From positions 282,711,426-282,775,425 of the forward strand of contig CP136063.1 in the NCBI GenBank assembly GCA_032622095.1: a stretch of DNA of 64,000 nt, read 5' to 3'. Numbering within the stretch: position 1 is the first letter of the stretch; every line of letters starts with the position of its first letter. The notes beneath the pieces were generated by a model, which had not been told where the DNA came from, ran no database searches, and saw only the letters and a list, made by a program, of their open reading frames with translations. This stretch comes from Siphonodentalium dalli (Eukaryota > Mollusca > Scaphopoda > Gadilida > Siphonodentaliidae). This document shows positions 11,770 through 23,006 of this stretch, piece after piece. Made by a program: the position numbers and the translations under genes.

Positions 11770-12110
11770 CAAAACAAGTGTCCATTGGCACCGCGGTGTA
11801 TTTGCCGTTCGGCCGCGGTGTCAGAGTTTGTAACTGCAGTTGAGCACCATGGCCAAACGGCAAGTACACTGCGGCCAAACGGCAAGTTCACTGCGACCGA
11901 AAGGCAACTCCACTCGCAGTCGAATGGCATGTACACCGTGGTTAGATTTCTGGTTTGTATTGTCTTTTTCAGTTTGACGAAAGTACACCGTGGCAACTAC
12001 ACCATGCCGAATGGAAATTACACCGCAGCCCAACTGTAGTTAGCCGGAGGACCCGCGATATAGTTGCATTTAGGCCGTGGTGGTGTCAACGCTAACCGCA
12101 CCGCAGTTAA
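11770..12110. repeat. Degenerate ~26-bp tandem repeat
   Basis: Variants of GCCAAACGGCAAGTACACTG recur across 11775-12030, alternating CACCGCGGTG-type and CGGCAA-type words. GC-rich against an AT-rich background, it sits between the two hAT-like exons. The open frames over it are products of the repeat. Confidence 0.6.
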
Positions 12111-12276
12111 TGTTTATTAAGCCAGAGTTAATCGCCAACAAGAGTCCAAGACAAATAAGCCAATCTTAAGCTTGATAAGAAATGTAAACTATCAACAAAA
12201 CAAATGTTTATTGGTGGTGATAATGAAAAATTAGTTGCTCAGCTTGGTAGAAAAAGACACTGTGGTGGAATAGTTT

Positions 12277-12648
12277 ATGGATGTTACCATGACTACTTAC
12301 ATGGACTGTGGTACATGCATGCTGAATAAGCTGCCTATAGACAGCGAAATTCTGCAGGCGCCATCCTGCATTGATCCAACGGTTTTGAAGCACTCCATGG
12401 CAGCATCAGGCCTAAAGTCACTTGTAAGTGATTTTAAACTTAGTCAACTTCAGACGTCTTCAGAACTAAATGAGTTCTATTTACAATTGAGGAATCTGCA
12501 GGTTGCAAATTTACCTAGTTACAAGGATGGTGAAACCAGTATTGTTGAATGGTGGACTGATGTTTATGCTAGTGGAAAACATCACAGCCTGTGCAAAATT
12601 GATGCAAAGAGTAACAGGATGAACATATACATCTTATCAGAAAGTTAA
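12277..12648 (+). pseudogene. hAT-like transposase-family C-terminal-middle segment
   Basis: The frame carries YMDCGTCMLNKLPIDSEILQ and APSCIDPTVLKHSM, and later EWWTDVYASGK. A KLPLD.E.L.A.S.IDP pattern followed by WW is the next segment expected in the hAT-like proteins represented at 2064 and 11379, in the same order and on the same strand. No C-terminal dimerisation domain follows. It is open for 123 codons, but its partners are frameshifted, so I treat the locus as a pseudogene. Confidence 0.5.
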
Positions 12649-12649
12649 A

Positions 12650-14000
12650 TATGGTCCGAGAACAGCATCAAACTCCGTTATCTCCTTTCTAAGAAGCAAA
12701 GAAACTAATTTCTCTCCAGTCAAAAAATAATTGTGCCATATGATAAGTTGTATTCCGAGCCTATGGTTTATATTATGCTCAGCTTGATTGATTCGATGTT
12801 GCTATTTGATTTGTATCTGAACTCTAATTTAGTAATATATTCCATTCATGTCATTGACTTTTGTGAGATAGTCATAGCTGATCAATTATCCCATGATAGC
12901 AATCAGAGTCATTGCAAAACTTTTAATTAATGTCAAATGGGCATTATGGCAGATTCATTAAATTCCGGAACGAATTTTTCCGTAAATCAGATCTTTTGAT
13001 CGATACTTACACATTATAAGAATAAAATAAATTATTTTTCTTCATTGATTCAAGATTGAGCTTACAATATATTTCACTGGATAAAATAACATATCTTTGT
13101 GGTTAGTGAGAATCAAATGTCACCGTCTCGATTGAGTTCAACCTTTCGTTCCGATTTCGGTTCCTATCAGGGAAAAATGGATATCACTGAAATTTTCATT
13201 TACTCACTTTGATTGACAATCTTATTAATATAATGAGCTAATGTCTTATTAAAGTTGAGAAACTGTATGTCCCCAATTGCAAACACCCAGTAAATCTATA
13301 CAGAGCAACTTTACCGCTGGTAGCAGCAATCTGTGGAAGCGGTCATACCAACTTGTAATCGGTGATAGACTATGGATTACTTTGACAAATAAAGCATTCA
13401 TTTGTAACATTATTAAAGTGTAAATATACTCGATTATACTCGTTCGATAATATCGAATAGGGTTAAAGCGGCAGACAATATTGGAGAGTGTTAAAACAGA
13501 GTCCGTAATTGGGACAGAGAAGGCGTGAGTTTGATTGAGATTAAGATCACATTGAGCTTGCGGGATAAGCGTGCGAAGTGAATTGTTTTGTCAGGCGTAT
13601 GCGCGTGATAGCCTATTCATTCTAGATTTTGACGCAGTTGAGAATAGAGTGTTGATTGTGATTTGTACAACGTCGAAACACGAATCGGAAACCTCGAAAC
13701 ATACAAAATCATCGTCTATATTTGGTATGAATTTGCCGATGATAATTTTTTTTTCAATTTATCAGATTTATTTATTGTAATTTAATGTTTGGATCTGTAT
13801 GTTTATTGTACAGATATGAATTTAATTGTTGTTCGAATAAATTATAATAACGATATTTGAGTTAGAGTATAATTACTTTATGTTTAACTGAGTGAAACGA
13901 TAAGTAAACATATACTGGATTTAATATGCTACGCTTCATTGTGTACTCACCCAATTTCGTTGTAATACTATAAGCTGCCTTCTGTAAAACTAATTTTATA
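12650..14000. other. Gene-free AT-rich stretch
   Basis: No recognised coding sequence. A 24-base phrase around AGCAGCAATCTGTGGAAGCG (13323-13346) resembles the small insertion at 53089-53149 and is otherwise unexplained. Confidence 0.45.
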
Positions 14001-14022
14001 TTAGTTTACCTTATTTGCAGTT

Positions 14023-14280
14023 AGATTATGGGTTCATTAGCAAATCTTAAAAACATTTTTTCCATTTTAAGGCGATCACTGTATATGATGGTTGAATTTT
14101 TGAATGAAAAAGGTCGGCCTTTTGGGATCATCAGCACAAAATGGGCAATTGAATTTTCCACAGAATCATTGAGGGGAACAGCGAACTGGCCTGAGAATGA
14201 TGCCACAAAGAAGGTGAGGATACATGCAGCAGTAAAGCCTGATTGGAAAGTGGTTGAGATGCTCAGCCTTTATTCTACAG
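14023..14280 (+). CDS. Putative exon, DUF4806-like N-terminal module
   Basis: An exon-like block is bounded by an acceptor (TTATTTGCAG, to about 14022) and a donor (TACAG|GTGAAT at 14280). ATG at 14028 opens MGSLANLKNIFSILRRSLYM, then VEFLNEKGRPFGIISTKWA, TANWPENDATKKV and a final SLYSTGEY. A V.F......IIS.KW...WP..........W..V..L..TG.Y layout resembles the N-terminal region of DUF4806-type invertebrate proteins. No partner exon was found downstream within several kilobases. It could be a gene start whose later exons are lost, or a remnant. Function unknown. Confidence 0.35.
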
Positions 14281-14299
14281 GTGAATACATGTATTAAAG

Positions 14300-16150
14300 A
14301 TGCATAATCTGAATTAACGCTCCCAAATGACAATTTCTTTGGCTTCAGGGTGAACACTATTCGAGTCGAGGAACCCACCCATCAAAGCTCAGAGTGATCA
14401 AGTGTAAATTTTTTATTTCGTCAAACAGATGGTCTCTGACAAAATTGTGGATGAAGATGGATAACTCTAAAATCAAGTGGTAATAGGGCCAGATTTTGTG
14501 ATACACAAGTAATATTATGGCCATATTTCTTTGAAAGTGTTTTGGTTTGGGTTTTCCGACCGACCCTACCGGTATTTTTTGCGTGCTATCCTAAACATTT
14601 TTCCATCCTGTCAGCAAAAAGAAAACAAATCGCGTATCATACAGATACAAATTACCGAAGTATGTCACTGGTACAAATTATCTTGAGTATGCACATCCAC
14701 TGTTATTGAGGTGCATAACGAACACACGCAATATAAAATGTCAAGTTTTTACGCACTTGCAAGCATGCAGAAAGCAAACAATTAATAAGAATATTACACA
14801 CAAACTTTTCAAGAAATTTTCAAAGCCAAACATTATGATGATTTCAACAAGCTTGATGTTTGGCGTAGCGCGTATTCCACCGATAACGAAAGATAAATTG
14901 TTCTCTTTAATTTGACGGACACTTTATCGACAACTGTGATACTGATAGGAGAAGTTGTAGATATAGACTTACATGTACCATGTCAAATATAGTGTTTCAA
15001 TACATAGACACTGATAATTTATTATTGCCCACTCTCTAAATGAGCATTGTCACTGGTAAGTACGTCATACCGGAGCGCGTGGTTGTGACGGGTTTCTGTA
15101 ACGTCTGGTACTTCAGACCAGCGACAGCCATCTTGTAGTAGGCTGTACTTTTGTATTCAGTGTCATAACATATAAGTGTGTTCAAAAATCAGGCATATAT
15201 GCGGAAGAGACAACATACACGGATCCTGGCCTATATTCTCATAAAAAGGTAACATCGATTTTCAATTATAGCAGATATTATCGCATGAAATTAATTTTTT
15301 ATAAAATATAAAATATAAACACAACTCCCCCATCGTATGATTTCCCAACCACCATGTGAACACGCCTCGTTCATCGCACGAATCTCGTGTTAATATGTCG
15401 TGTAAATCTAAACAACGGACTCGTGATTACCGGTAAGAGAGACTCTCGTTCGCGCAGGTTTTTTATCTAGCTTGACGTCATGTATTTTGATGGAGAGGGA
15501 AATTTGGCCACTTTTTCCAGCTGGAGGTATAGAACCAGTAATTTGGTCTATACGGCCCACTCTCTGGTGACCAATTAGGTCGAGCGTTAAGGGCCGAAAC
15601 CTATCACACAAACAGGCTGTATTTGATGTCTGTTATGCCAGAGTTACGCTCTTGATAACTCCTTGCTGGTATAGTTTTTTCGATCCCAACTTTATAAATG
15701 CTATCTTTTGGACATGGTCTTAGTAAACATTTTCCAAAATGGGTTAATTATTTTTCCTCCAAAACCATCAGGATATACCGATAGTCAAACACTGCAAAAC
15801 AATAAACATATACATAAACATATCACCAGAAAAGGTGTGTCAGTTATAATAAGGTTTATAAAATCTAAATATATGATATCTGACAGCGATATAACTTTTG
15901 TACTAAATTTGCCAGTAGTGAGTACTATTTACATTACATATTTATATTGTCCCACAATTCAGTGTCGCTTTAACAACGGAACCTCTGAAATCGCACAAAC
16001 AATAAAACCTTTTTGTGATAGTGTGTGGAATTCAATAGCTGTTATGCATGGAACACGTCCGAATCTCGCACAAACAATAAAACCTCTTTGTTACGGAGGT
16101 TAGGGGCCTGGCATTGTGAATCTCTTATTTGGATAGCAGGAGCACATACT
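14300..16150. other. Gene-free stretch with small repeats
   Basis: No coding call. TCGCACAAACAATAAAACCT occurs twice (about 15990 and 16066), a local direct repeat. GGTTTGGGTTTTCCGACCGA near 14550 looks like part of a dispersed repeat. Nothing else is supportable. Confidence 0.4.
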
Positions 16151-16156
16151 TCGCAA

Positions 16157-16650
16157 TGAACTGGGGACCTCTTGGGTGGTAAATGTATAAGTAATGACCC
16201 GGGGACCTCGTGGTTGGTGAGTGTGCCGTTGGTGACCTGGGAACCTTGTGTTGGTAAATGTGCAGTAATGGCCCGGGTACCTCGTGTGTAGTAAATGTAC
16301 AATACCTTGGGCAACTCGTAGGTGGTGGATGTTCATTAATGACCCGGGGACCTCGTGGGTTGTGGATTTGCAGTAATGACCCGGGGACCTCGTGAATGGT
16401 GGATTTGCAGTAATGACCCGGGGACCTCATGGAAGTGAATGTATGTTGGTGACCGGGGAACCTCATGGGTAGTAAATGTGCAGTAACGACCCGGGGACCT
16501 CGTGGTAAGTACATGTAAGTTATGACATAGGGACTTCGTGGGTAGTAATGTATAGTAATGACCTGGAAAACTCGTGGTTAATAAATGTACAGTAACGACA
16601 TGGAGACCTCATGGGTACTAAATTTACAGAAATGACCAGGGGACCTCGCT
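16157..16650. repeat. ~36-37-bp minisatellite, about 13-14 units
   Basis: Units of the form ACCCGGGGACCTCGTGGGTG plus a GTAAATGTGCAGTAATG-type half recur at about 16163, 16200, 16239, 16273, 16307, 16343, 16381, 16418, 16454, 16493, 16528, 16563, 16600 and 16638. Minus-strand frames rich in PRGPRV/HEVPG are translations of this array and not genes. Confidence 0.85.
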
Positions 16651-16939
16651 TTTTTGATTATTTCTTTTTCACATAACGTTGATCATACAATGATTAAATT
16701 AAATCTTACACGAAATTTGTATGTGTTCTCTGGGTTTCTGCTATCTTTTATTTTCCTACTCTTTATGACTATATCAGAAACTGCTGTTACAGCAGAGTGC
16801 TCTATCTATCATTAGCTTATGTCAGCTTCCGGTGGGTAAGACATGGTACCTCTAATTGTGGACTCTTCTGCTATATGGCATCCCCCCTCTACTCACATAA
16901 TGTGGGTCACACAAAGCTATGAAATATTTTTCCTTTCCA

Positions 16940-17383
16940 GGTCAGTCTGTTCACCATTGCTGCATGGTACGGTGGTCCCAACATCTATTCCAAAGTGTTG
17001 CATCGGACAACCTCAGTCATTCTAAAGAGACTCTCCTTCCATTCATGGACCAAGCATTAGAAAGTTTGCCGTCAAATATCAAATATGTGTCTGTATGGTA
17101 TGACGGCCCAAGTTCGCAATTTAAAAACAGATATGTCGCATCCGCCATTAAAGCATTAGAGGACAAACATAACCTTCATATTATGTGGAATTTCTTTGAG
17201 ATATCACACAGGAAAGGTCAGGTGAATGGAATAGTTGGCTCTGTGAAATGCTTTGCGTGGAATGAAGTGTGCAGTCGGAGTCACATCGTCACAAATGCAA
17301 ATTCTTTCATAAATGCAACAAAGGACATGCCAAATGTAGATGCCCTAGAGATGACACAGGCTGAGATCGAGCGTCTGTTGTGA
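16940..17383 (+). CDS. Exon of a transposase-like multi-copy family (WYDGPSSQFKN / WNFFEISHRKG)
   Basis: A polypyrimidine acceptor (TTTTTCCTTTCCAG, to 16939) precedes an open frame to TGA at 17381-17383. It contains VSVWYDGPSSQFKNR (about residues 60-75), IMWNFFEISHRKG and NGIVGSVK. A SDG.SSQFKN..WNFF..SHGKG..DG.GG pattern recurs, to my knowledge, in uncharacterised repeated proteins of cnidarians and molluscs thought to be transposon-derived. The D, Q and N residues could belong to an RNase-H-like catalytic fold, but I cannot show it. Upstream exons were not found. I cannot tell whether it is active. Confidence 0.45.
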   Translation, partial: GQSVHHCCMVRWSQHLFQSVASDNLSHSKETLLPFMDQALESLPSNIKYVSVWYDGPSSQFKNRYVASAIKALEDKHNLHIMWNFFEISHRKGQVNGIVGSVKCFAWNEVCSRSHIVTNANSFINATKDMPNVDALEMTQAEIERLL

Positions 17384-17399
17384 AATTGGGGTTAACCAG

Positions 17400-18440
17400 A
17401 AATATGGTGCAGCAATTCTTAATAGACCGGAAATTACATTGAGGATCCGAAGTCGAAATCGAGTGGACCAGCAAACCGGAAAAATCAGAACGAAAACAGA
17501 AACCAAACAATCCAGACGTATCAATTTATATCCTTTGCAATCCTTGCTTGTTTCAAGATGTATTAATAGTAAGTATGTTCATTATTATATATTATATTGT
17601 AACTGGTTTATATATACAGTCAATTTTTACAATACTGGCGTTAGTCGTCAATTATTTGATGTTTTTTGCGGAATAATTTCTCGTATTTTTTCTACCCCAA
17701 TTTCCACGTGATTCCAGCGTGGTTTTGTTCTATTGCCTTCTATAGCTTGTTTTTTTTCACTTTACTTGTTAATTTAGCCTTCCATGCTTATTTCCATGGA
17801 TTCTCCTTGCTTTTTTACGCATGGTGGGTTTTTGTTTTTTTGTTTTTGTGGGAAAAGAGTGTTGAAAAAACTTTGAATTTTTTCCGGTGAATTCCACATG
17901 GAAATTTTTGCTTCAATTCTGGTTTAAATTTTTCACCACACCACTTGTACATCTGGAATTCCTGTGTTGTGCATGGTTCCCCATAAATCAAATTTATTAA
18001 AGTGATTTTGCAGCAATTTTTGCTTCTCGCCACTTTCAAAATATGTTATTGCTGGAAATTCATTGTCCAATTCGCACAGAGTTTCCAGTAGGTTTAATTT
18101 CATAATCGACATCACTGTACGTGAATTATTAAAGATCTATTTTTTGAGGTTTTTGATATTTGACAGGAGAAGACAGAAGATGGAAACAATTTCGCTCTTG
18201 TTGTAATTTGATCGTCATCTCTTCGCGTATTTTGCATGTTGAATAAAACAATATATTATCTATTGTTGTTCTTTACTATTTGCTTATTGGATATATTGGG
18301 AAATAGAAATACTTGTTCGTAAAATATCGAGTAGTTTTCCTAAATTCTATGGGAAATTGGTCGTAATTATATTTTACTTAGCGTCTTGGTAGTGCAAGGT
18401 TTCATAGTAGTTAATATTTAGTGATTTATTGGTCAACATG
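17400..18440. other. Spacer between coding islands
   Basis: An open basic stretch at 17439-17560 could be low-complexity coding sequence continuing the previous exon, but shows no domain. The rest is T-rich without recognised features. Confidence 0.35.
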
Positions 18441-18463
18441 AAGATTTTCATAAATACAGCTAA

Positions 18464-19243
18464 TTGGAAAGAGCTGCAACAAATTCCTCTGTTGGTCCCC
18501 AAATTGCCGCAGATATAATTCATTTACGCCGGCAGATAACTATAATATCACAAAGGGATCTTAGTCAAGTACCCCGGTTCAGAAGTTCAAGGGATCAGTT
18601 GAGTGTGATTAACTTTAGTCACCCAACTTCAAAGTCCCAAGCTGATAACTGGTTACCGAGGGCTCATGCAGACCCCAACAACTTTCAGCCAGAGTCCGAG
18701 TCTGATGGTGAGGGAAGGGATGATTACGCAAGAAGCCAGTCACCCTTGACCCCTCCCCATACTGAGGAGAAGAAGCCATCTGGTTTATCAACCCCTGAGA
18801 GAATGGTTCGCCATGATACCGGGGGGGTGAGCAGATGCCGAGAGCATGAGGTGTAAGCTAACACACCTCCTTCTCCCCCAAGTAGTCAGGAAATGGCAGC
18901 CTTAATTGCGAAGGGTTCAGGCATCATTGCTAAAGTATACACGCCATACCTTTTTAAAATATTTTTTAAAAGTGCCACCAATGTGGTAAATCATGATCGA
19001 CTGAAAAAGTGTCACGATCGAACCATTTCACCATGGCTAACTAAATGTTTAAAACGCTTCCATGATACGGGAGAAGTCACACTCGAGAGATCCACTGGCA
19101 TTTTTTGCGTATGTCAGAAAAAATGGGGTGGAAAACTGATGCTCCAGTGTGATTATTGCAATGATTGGTACCATGGTGAATGTGTTAATATTACACAAGA
19201 AGAAGCTGATAAATTAGACACCTATCGATGCCCGAGATGTTGA
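18464..19243 (+). pseudogene. PHD-finger protein segment with in-frame stop
   Basis: Two adjacent open stretches (18464-18853 and 18857-19243) are in one frame, separated only by TAA at 18854-18856. The N-terminal half is acidic and proline/serine rich (PESESDGEGRDDYARSQS). The C-terminal half has KKCHDRTISPWLTKCLKRF and then a PHD finger at the end: CVCQKKWGGKLMLQCDYCND, WYHGECVNIT, YRCPRC, with all C4HC3 ligands visible. PHD fingers bind histone H3 tails. PHD modules also occur in several transposon-encoded proteins, and the CHDR.I..WL segment next to the finger fits that group. No ATG is in frame at the start, so an upstream exon or loss is likely. Confidence 0.6.
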
Positions 19244-19338
19244 TATGTTTTATAAGCTCCTACTCGTACTCTCATGCTCAGCCAGAAATGTAGAAACAGA
19301 CTGTAAGGCTTTTTTCTATATTTCAGCATGATTACGAG

Positions 19339-21593
19339 TAAGATTACAGAATGAGCGACGCAGAGGCTCTGCACATCGATTCTGATGAGGAGCACAAGCA
19401 GCCACCACAGGAGGACAATTCGTCCAGTGAGAAGCCGGTTGAAATGATGGATGCAGCAGGTATGAATTTGCCTAATATTCAATTGGATAATTCTTCCAAA
19501 CCTCTGTTATCCCCTTTGCCAGTATCGGACATCGGATAACTTGATTGGTGTCAAAGTGAGTGAGGCTAATTCGGCCACGGCAAAGGAGGAAATTAACGTA
19601 TCCACCACAGCAGGCAAATCTATCATAGACCTGTTCTATCCAAGTTCCTGACGAATCTGCCTGAGGTTCCCGTGACTGAGTACATTCAAACTCAAGCGGT
19701 CGAGCCTATGCAGGTGGACTCTGAAGTAAACTTAACACAGCAAACACTAGCCGTTAGCGAGCCAATACAGACTCAAGCGGTTGCCAACGTTAACCCTCTA
19801 TGCAAATTGATTGAGGAAGCCTTCAACCAACCAACTTGCATAGTGGATGAACAATGCGTGAGATATACATGTCATGCTAAATTGGACGACACTGTAAGTA
19901 ACCAAGTGGGCCTACCAAAAGCTAATTCCAACTGTAACAATATCTTCACAAAGCTCTTCCTTTTCAGGGCCGAAGGAAATTAGTACAGGCGATCGAGACA
20001 CACAACTTCCAGACACTTGTTTGTTTAAAGACTGTGACCGTCCTATTAAAGGCCAGCAACGGCATCACTTTTATACGCAGCATGTTAGACCATGCTGGTG
20101 GCAATTCGACAACATTTATGGGGCTGTGCCCAAAATATTTCGTCAACAAGTTAGGGACGACTTAACTCATTTCGCAGCAGTTTTGTGCCCAGATTTTCGT
20201 GAGCTGGATGAGCAAGCTCGTCTCACCAAGCTAAGATATTTATTTAACGAACACTGGGACTTAAAGGCAATTCCAACACCGTTTTTTGAGAGTAATGGCG
20301 CTCAACCATATCCGAACATTTGGCTCCGATATGGGAGTGACCCCTCCAGCCAGCGGGTTCAGTATAGCACCGCGGATCAATTCGAACGCATGTTTGACCC
20401 ATTGGCGGGTCTTGGCAGCCATTTTAAATAAACTGTCAGACATCGAAATACAGAAATTCCAAAAGTCGAATTCCCACTTTTGGTTGATGGATATTCTGAG
20501 GGATCGCATTGTCAAAAATCGAATCCCGGTCAAGGAGTTAAATGAAGCTCGGTCCATCATTTCAGCCTCTGGCATTTTCAAACCCGAGCTAGCTCCCACG
20601 GCTATAGCAGCGGCATGCATCATCCATGATTTTTATACCGTCGAACACGAGGTCGCTTCGGCCGTAACGGTGAAACCCATTAAATCATCAACCTCACCTG
20701 TAGAACCGCCCAAATCTTCTCCGGTTCCGACCAACCCTTTGAGCGGTCTGACCCGGAAGCAGAGGAGGAAGGAATGGTATAGGCAAATCTGCGACGCCCG
20801 GCAACAATACACATATGAAGCCAGACAGCAGTACAGGGCGAATAATCCCCTGCCTATCGAGCGGAAACGTACCCATCCGGTTTCTGTTACAACCGAAGCA
20901 AAGAAAGCTTGTTTATCTCAGACAGGCACCAATACATTACCAGTCAAACCCTCAACCACAGGGCCGACTAAGTCTACCAGCAGAGTGACAACTGTTATCC
21001 AATCATCCATCAAATCGACTCCTGTTACGGTTCCAAAGCGGACTTATAAAGCTGTATTAACCTCAATGACAAAAGCACTAGCTCGCCAGTCTGGCATTCC
21101 AAAACGGAAGTTAACGGGAATCGATTCTCATTTTCATCTCGATCGAATGTGTCAAAGCCACAAACTGAATGCTAGATTCACGGCACTGGAAGCCATTCAG
21201 GCAACTAACATTTCGGTGTCCTTTCCCGTCACTGTCATCGGTGGCGTACAGATTTATTGCGACCCCGATAATTACCCAGACATCAAAACCTTATCCTGTC
21301 ATTCTCAGTGGAAGGTCGCTGTCGGGTGTCATCCAAAAAAGATCCAGCAGTTACTGGTTCCAGCCACAATGAATAAATTCAAGGCTTTAATAGCACATCC
21401 GGCTGTCGTGGCTGTCGGTGAAATTGGTCTTGATCGTTCCATTCTTTTACTGGATAGCGATCAACTGATTCAGGATAATCTCTTCCGGCAAATTTTGGAG
21501 ATGGTTCGTGTGTGGGGCCAACTCCTAATTACGCATTTAAGAGGGGGGCCTGGTCAGGTGTGCATCAGTATCGGTAGACTAATTAATAGGTAA
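19339..21593 (+). pseudogene. TATDN2-like TatD-family nuclease, truncated and frameshifted
   Basis: Blocks in order are an acidic start (ATG 19351, SDAEALHIDSDEEHK), possibly spliced at AGCAG|GTATGA (about 19460); 19672-19893, ending at a GTAAGT donor (19894); and 20021-20431 with CLFKDCDRPIKGQQRHHFY and CWWQFDNIYGAVPKIFRQQV. The frame then changes near 20350-20400 to the one closing at 21593. That frame carries the TatD signature DSHFHLDRM (about 21121), AVGCHPKK, AVGEIGLDRS and LLITHLRGG. HxH, Glu and one more His of the metal site are present. The C-terminal His/Asp part is absent because a tandem repeat starts at about 21599. TATDN2-like genes are greatly expanded in molluscs. Likely non-functional. 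Confidence 0.65.
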
Positions 21594-21598
21594 AATCG

Positions 21599-22480
21599 AA
21601 AAATGACTAATTAAGGGCCATAACTCTATCAAATTTTATCGGGCCAGGATGGTTTTCGAACTCGTCCGAAATATTCTTGGCAAGTACGTCTATTCCAAAT
21701 TTTAAACAAATCGGAGGACGCTTGTTGAAGTTATCGCGCTAACAAGCTAAAAATTCACGAAAAATGACTAATTAAGGGCCATAACTCTATCAAATTTTAT
21801 TGGGCCAGGCTGGTTTTCGAACTCGTCCAGGATATTATTGGAAGACACTTATATACCAAATTTTAGTTGAATCGGATGACGTTTGTTGAAGTTATCGCGC
21901 TAACGAGCTAAAAATTCGTACAAAATGACTACTTAAGGACCATAACTTTATCAAATTTTATCGGACCGGGCCGGTTTTCAAACTCGTCCGAGGTATTCTT
22001 GGGAGACACCTATATATCAAAATTTCAATCAAATAGGATGATGTTTGTTAAATTATCGCACTAACGAGCTGAAAATTTGTGAAAAAATGACTAAGGGCCA
22101 TAACTCTATCAAATTTTATCGGACCTGGCCGGTTTTCGAACTCGTCAGAGATATTCTAGGGAGACACCTATATACCAAATTTCAATCAAATCGGATAACG
22201 TTTGTTGAAGTTATCGCGCTAACGAGCTGAAAATTCGTGAAAAATGACTAATTAAGGGCCATAACTCTATCAAATTTTATCGGACCAGGCCGGTTTTCGA
22301 ACTCGTCAGAGATATTCTTGGGAGACACCTATATACCAAATTTCAATCGAATCAGATAATGTTTGTTGAAGTTGTTGCGCTAACGAGCCTAAAATCAGTG
22401 AAAAATGGCAAAGGGCCATAACTCTGTAATAAATGTGCGGACGAACCCGATTTTTTGTCTGCAGCTTACGTGCATGGATA
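21599..22480 (+). repeat. ~160-bp tandem array, 5+ units, truncating the TatD gene
   Basis: Units begin AAAATGACTAATTAAGGGCC or similar at about 21599, 21762, 21922, 22083, 22238 and 22400. Each holds CATAACTCTATCAAATTTTA, GGTTTTCGAACTCGTC, GACACCTATATACCAAATTT and GTTATCGCGCTAACGAGCT. The last unit leads into TGCGGACGAACCC (about 22436). It resembles the other ~160-bp Helitron-like arrays in style. The terminal hairpin is not clear here. Confidence 0.7.
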
Positions 22481-22789
22481 TGTACTCACACACTAAATTT
22501 TTTATCTACTTTATAATTGAATAAGGTTGAATTTCCTTAGTCATTAAATTAAGAAACCACCTGGACAAGAATTCCAAGGTGAGGTTAGATCATGATTAAC
22601 AGTTGTAATGCAATGCACCTGGTTCTATCTGGTTCTAATATCTGTATCTATTCAATGTATTTAACATTTCAATTCTAGGTATCAGAATCCGAATACATGT
22701 ATAAAGGTTCAGGATAAATGTCGGGTCTACAATCACAAATTGTCTGCTTTTCTGAGCCAGAAACCAAGGTTTCTAATAAACACCCGTCT

Positions 22790-23006
22790 GAAGAAAATGT
22801 ATCCCCACACATTGCTGACTGAAGAGAATGTATCCCCACACATTGCTGACTGAAGAGAATGTATCCTCACACATTGCTGACTGAAGAGAATGTATCCTCA
22901 CACATTGCTGACTGAAGAGAATGTATCCCCACACATTGCTGACTGAAGAGAATGTATCCTCACACATTGCTGACTGAAGAGAATGTATCCTCACACATTG
23001 CTGACT
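22790..23006. repeat. 31-bp minisatellite, 7 copies
   Basis: TGAAGAGAATGTATCC(C/T)CACACATTGCTGAC-type units are repeated seven times head to tail with almost no divergence (C/T alternation after TATCC). The minus-strand frame of 91 codons is a translation of the repeat. Confidence 0.9.

Noticed and set aside
16042-16514. Three minus-strand frames of 78-129 codons
   Set aside because: They are translations of the 36-37-bp minisatellite.
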